From positions 1-52,342 of the forward strand of contig CAMJOB010000005.1 of NCBI GenBank assembly GCA_946407495.1: a DNA stretch of 52,342 nucleotides. The letters are read 5' to 3'. Below, piece after piece: positions 49,833 to 52,342 of the stretch. The translations under genes and the position numbers were made by a program. Position 1 is the first letter of the stretch; the number at the start of each line of letters is the position of its first letter. This stretch comes from an uncultured Bacillota bacterium. Its GTDB lineage: Bacteria; Bacillota_I; Bacilli_A; RF39; UBA660. Under the pieces are notes generated by a model. The model was not told where the DNA came from and ran no database searches. It saw only the letters and a program-made list of their open reading frames with translations.

Positions 49833-51467
49833 ATGAAGAAAGACAAGACGATGGTTAAAAATTCTTTTGTAAGTGGTGCTTTTATGGTTACACTTGGAAT
49901 TTTTATTTCTAAGATATTAGGCATCATTTATGTTATCCCTTTTCATGCTGTTATTGGTGAAATTGGTGGAGCTTTATATGGTTATGCTTATACTATATAT
50001 CTATTCTTCATATCAATTTCTTCAGCAGGTATTCCATTGGCTATAAGTAAAGTAGTATCGGAATATCAGACCTTAGAGAATTATGAAGCAAAAGAAAGAG
50101 CATTCTATTTAGGAAAGAAAATTGCGATGATTGCAGGATTTGTTTCTTTCTTATTCTTAATGATATTTGCACCAATCCTTGCTCAATTTATTTTGGGAGA
50201 TTTGAATGGTGGAAATACTGTAGAAGATGTTACTTATGTTATACGTATTATTTCTGTTGCGATATTAATAGTTCCATTACTTAGTATTTATAGAGGGTAT
50301 TTTGAAGGACATAGATTTATGAATCCTCCAAGTATTTCTCAAGTTATAGAACAAATTGTTAGAATTACTGTTATTTTAATAGGTAGTTATTTAGTACTTG
50401 ATGTATTTAAATTATCTTTAAGAGATGCAGTTGGAGTGGCATTGTTAGGTGCTACAATTGGTGCTTTTAGTGCATATTTCTATTTATTAAAGAAGAAGTT
50501 TGAAAATAAGCGTAAGTTTATTGGTAAGAGTAGAACAGCATTAAAAGTAACTGATAAACAAATAATTCATAAGATTTTATATTATGCATTTCCATTAATA
50601 CTAATAGATTTATCTAAGTCTATGTATAACTTTGTAGATACATTTAGTGTTGTAGGTGGACTTGTTAAATATGCTCATTATAAAGCGGTAGATGCAGAAG
50701 TTATAGTATCAATGCTTTCTACTTGGGGATCTAAGTTTAATATGATTGTTACTGCTATAGCGACTGGAATAGTAGTTAGTCTAATTCCTAATCTTACACA
50801 AAGTATTGTTAAGAAAGATCATGAAGCATCTCAAAAGATTATTAATCAATCTATTGGTATGTGTATATTTTTAACTATACCAATGACTTTAGGTATTGCA
50901 TTCTTATCACAACCTATATGGAATCTATTTTATGGTAAGAATATAGATGGTTTCACATTACTTAGTTATTATATTTTTACTGGATTATTCTCTAGTGTAT
51001 TTACTGTATGCGTTACTATCGTACAAGTTTATAAAGATTATAAAACACTTATTATTAGTTTAATTGGTGGAGTATTAATAAAGATATTATTTAATGTAAG
51101 ACTTATTTATTCATTCTATCAAATGGGATTTCCTGCATATTATGGTGTTATTACGGCAACATTATTTGGTTATTTATTCGCAATAGTATATTGTTTTATA
51201 CATTTAGCATTTAAACGTAGAATTAACTTTGAACAATTATTAAATAACTTTGTTGATGTTTTATGTGGAACTATATTAATGGGAGTAGTATTACTAGTTG
51301 TAAAATTACTAATTCCAATTGATTCTACTAGTAGATTAGTAAATATTGGAATTATCTTCTTATATGCAGTTATTGGTATGATAGTGTACTTTAGTTTTAC
51401 TTATCGTACTAAGACAATACAGAAGTTATTTGGAAATAGAATTAATCAGATATTAAAAAAGAAGTAG
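49833..51467 (+). CDS. SpoVB/YtgP/MurJ-like polysaccharide or lipid II flippase (MOP superfamily)
   Basis: Multiple TMs; 'SGAFMVTLGIFISKILGIIYVIPFHAVIGEIGGALYGYAYTIYLFFISISSAGIPLAISKVVSEY', 'YRGYFEGHRFMNPPSISQVIEQIVRI'. Start at 49833 behind GGAGG; ATG 49812 overlaps a TATAAT box. Confidence 0.92.
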   Translation: MKKDKTMVKNSFVSGAFMVTLGIFISKILGIIYVIPFHAVIGEIGGALYGYAYTIYLFFISISSAGIPLAISKVVSEYQTLENYEAKERAFYLGKKIAMIAGFVSFLFLMIFAPILAQFILGDLNGGNTVEDVTYVIRIISVAILIVPLLSIYRGYFEGHRFMNPPSISQVIEQIVRITVILIGSYLVLDVFKLSLRDAVGVALLGATIGAFSAYFYLLKKKFENKRKFIGKSRTALKVTDKQIIHKILYYAFPLILIDLSKSMYNFVDTFSVVGGLVKYAHYKAVDAEVIVSMLSTWGSKFNMIVTAIATGIVVSLIPNLTQSIVKKDHEASQKIINQSIGMCIFLTIPMTLGIAFLSQPIWNLFYGKNIDGFTLLSYYIFTGLFSSVFTVCVTIVQVYKDYKTLIISLIGGVLIKILFNVRLIYSFYQMGFPAYYGVITATLFGYLFAIVYCFIHLAFKRRINFEQLLNNFVDVLCGTILMGVVLLVVKLLIPIDSTSRLVNIGIIFLYAVIGMIVYFSFTYRTKTIQKLFGNRINQILKKK

Positions 51468-51482
51468 TTAAACTACTTCTTT
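51458..51482. terminator. Shared terminator overlapping both convergent stop codons
   Basis: AAAGAAGTAGTT-A-AACTACTTCTTT; + TAG 51465-51467, - TAG 51475-51473. Confidence 0.8.
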
Positions 51483-52342
51483 ATTTTTTTGATTAATTTT
51501 TTAGCTGTGTGGTAACATGCGAATGCAATGTTATATGTATGATACCAGAAAGGAGATACTATTAAATCATATTCTCCAATTAGTTCTACTACATGTCCAC
51601 CAAAACTTTTCTTAAATAGATATAGTCCATATAGTGGATTCTTTGTATCAAAGTCTCCTGTAATACCATAGAAGTTATATCTTTTATAGTTATTATCAAT
51701 GGCATATTTAACTCCAGCATAGTGTACTGTGTATGCTGATTGGAATTGCATTAAGTTATCATCAGTTCCACCATATAGAGATAATACTTCGTTACCATAG
51801 ATTAGGAATAATATTCCTCCTAGAGTTTTCTTATCTCCATATTCTTTAATATAACCATCTATCTTTTCTACTTGTTTTTCTAATCTTTCAATTGCTTCTT
51901 TATCTTGCTTATTAGTAGATTCGTATTTCTTTTCATTCATCTTTAATAAGTTATTATCATGTTTATATATACGATCTTCTAAAGCAGATTTAGTTGTTTC
52001 TAATTCTTGTTTTGTATTTTCTTTATATTTATTAAAATCTATTTCTGCGATTAGTACTTTTAATATTCCTGAATCATGTAGTGAATCCCACATACTTTCA
52101 TAATAAGATAGTGGTCTATCAATAAATTCTCTACGATCTGATGTATGTTCCATAATACTTTTGAATATTGGAAGTTCATCTCTACTTATTTCTCTTGTTT
52201 CAATAGCAGATTTTTCATTTTTACGAAGAATTTGTCTTGTTTTAGATTCCATATCTTTTTGAACTTCTTCTTCATTTCTTCCATTAATCTCAATTACATG
52301 CATCCATCTAGGTTGTAGAGTATCTTGCATTGTATTAAAACC
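51473..52342 (-). CDS. FemA/FemB-like peptidoglycan bridge transferase, copy 2 (truncated by window end)
   Basis: 'MHVIEINGRNEEEVQKDMESKTRQILRKNEKSAIETREIS', coiled-coil insert, 'YKRYNFYGITGDFDTKNPLYGLYLFKKSFGG'; reading frame probably continues beyond the window end. Confidence 0.85.
   Translation of the reverse strand, partial: GFNTMQDTLQPRWMHVIEINGRNEEEVQKDMESKTRQILRKNEKSAIETREISRDELPIFKSIMEHTSDRREFIDRPLSYYESMWDSLHDSGILKVLIAEIDFNKYKENTKQELETTKSALEDRIYKHDNNLLKMNEKKYESTNKQDKEAIERLEKQVEKIDGYIKEYGDKKTLGGILFLIYGNEVLSLYGGTDDNLMQFQSAYTVHYAGVKYAIDNNYKRYNFYGITGDFDTKNPLYGLYLFKKSFGGHVVELIGEYDLIVSPFWYHTYNIAFACYHTAKKLIKKIKK

Noticed and set aside
1-52342. Mycoplasma-type genetic code (TGA=Trp)
   Set aside because: TGA works as a stop in several genes and Trp is encoded by TGG in all conserved motifs.
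1-52342. tRNA, rRNA, IS elements, prophage
   Set aside because: Apart from the tmRNA, no tRNA-like cloverleaf, rRNA, transposase or phage gene was recognised by eye; a tRNAscan/ISfinder run would be decisive.

Overview
AT-rich (low-GC Firmicutes/Bacillota-like) chromosomal window using the standard code: TGA is a real stop, e.g. at 9706-9708 and 24949-24951. Most of it is housekeeping. It starts with the 3' end of tuf, then a FemAB-like transferase, murD, eno, T-box-proS, secG, rnr, capA-like, smpB, pflA/pflB, ssrA (tmRNA), an NlpC/P60 hydrolase, a second rnr, cdaA-ybbR, ctpA-like, fhs, NfeD/SPFH, a YhcC-like radical SAM protein, a patatin, VanY-like, GH31, T-box-ORF-leuS, a SpoVB/MurJ-like flippase and a second FemAB-like gene. 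The most interesting accessory content is: (1) a compact type VII-like secretion locus at 8.17-15.17 kb, with six small helical/WXG100-like ORFs converging on a YukD/EsaB-like ubiquitin-fold protein and a 1538-aa FHA-FtsK EssC-like ATPase, and no recognisable EsaA/EssA/EssB in the window; (2) an orphan membrane-anchored HExxH protease just upstream of it; (3) a thioester-domain, Cna-B-type surface adhesin paired with a sortase whose catalytic Arg position reads Gln, and whose putative substrate has a VPNTN instead of LPXTG sorting motif; (4) a small uncharacterised membrane protein under a leucine T-box, overlapping leuS; (5) two short ORFs missed by the supplied track, a Cse60-like protein and a Tyr/Asn-rich single-TM peptide; (6) terminators that contain the stop codons of one or both flanking genes. 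All calls come from reading the sequence; no database searches were run.
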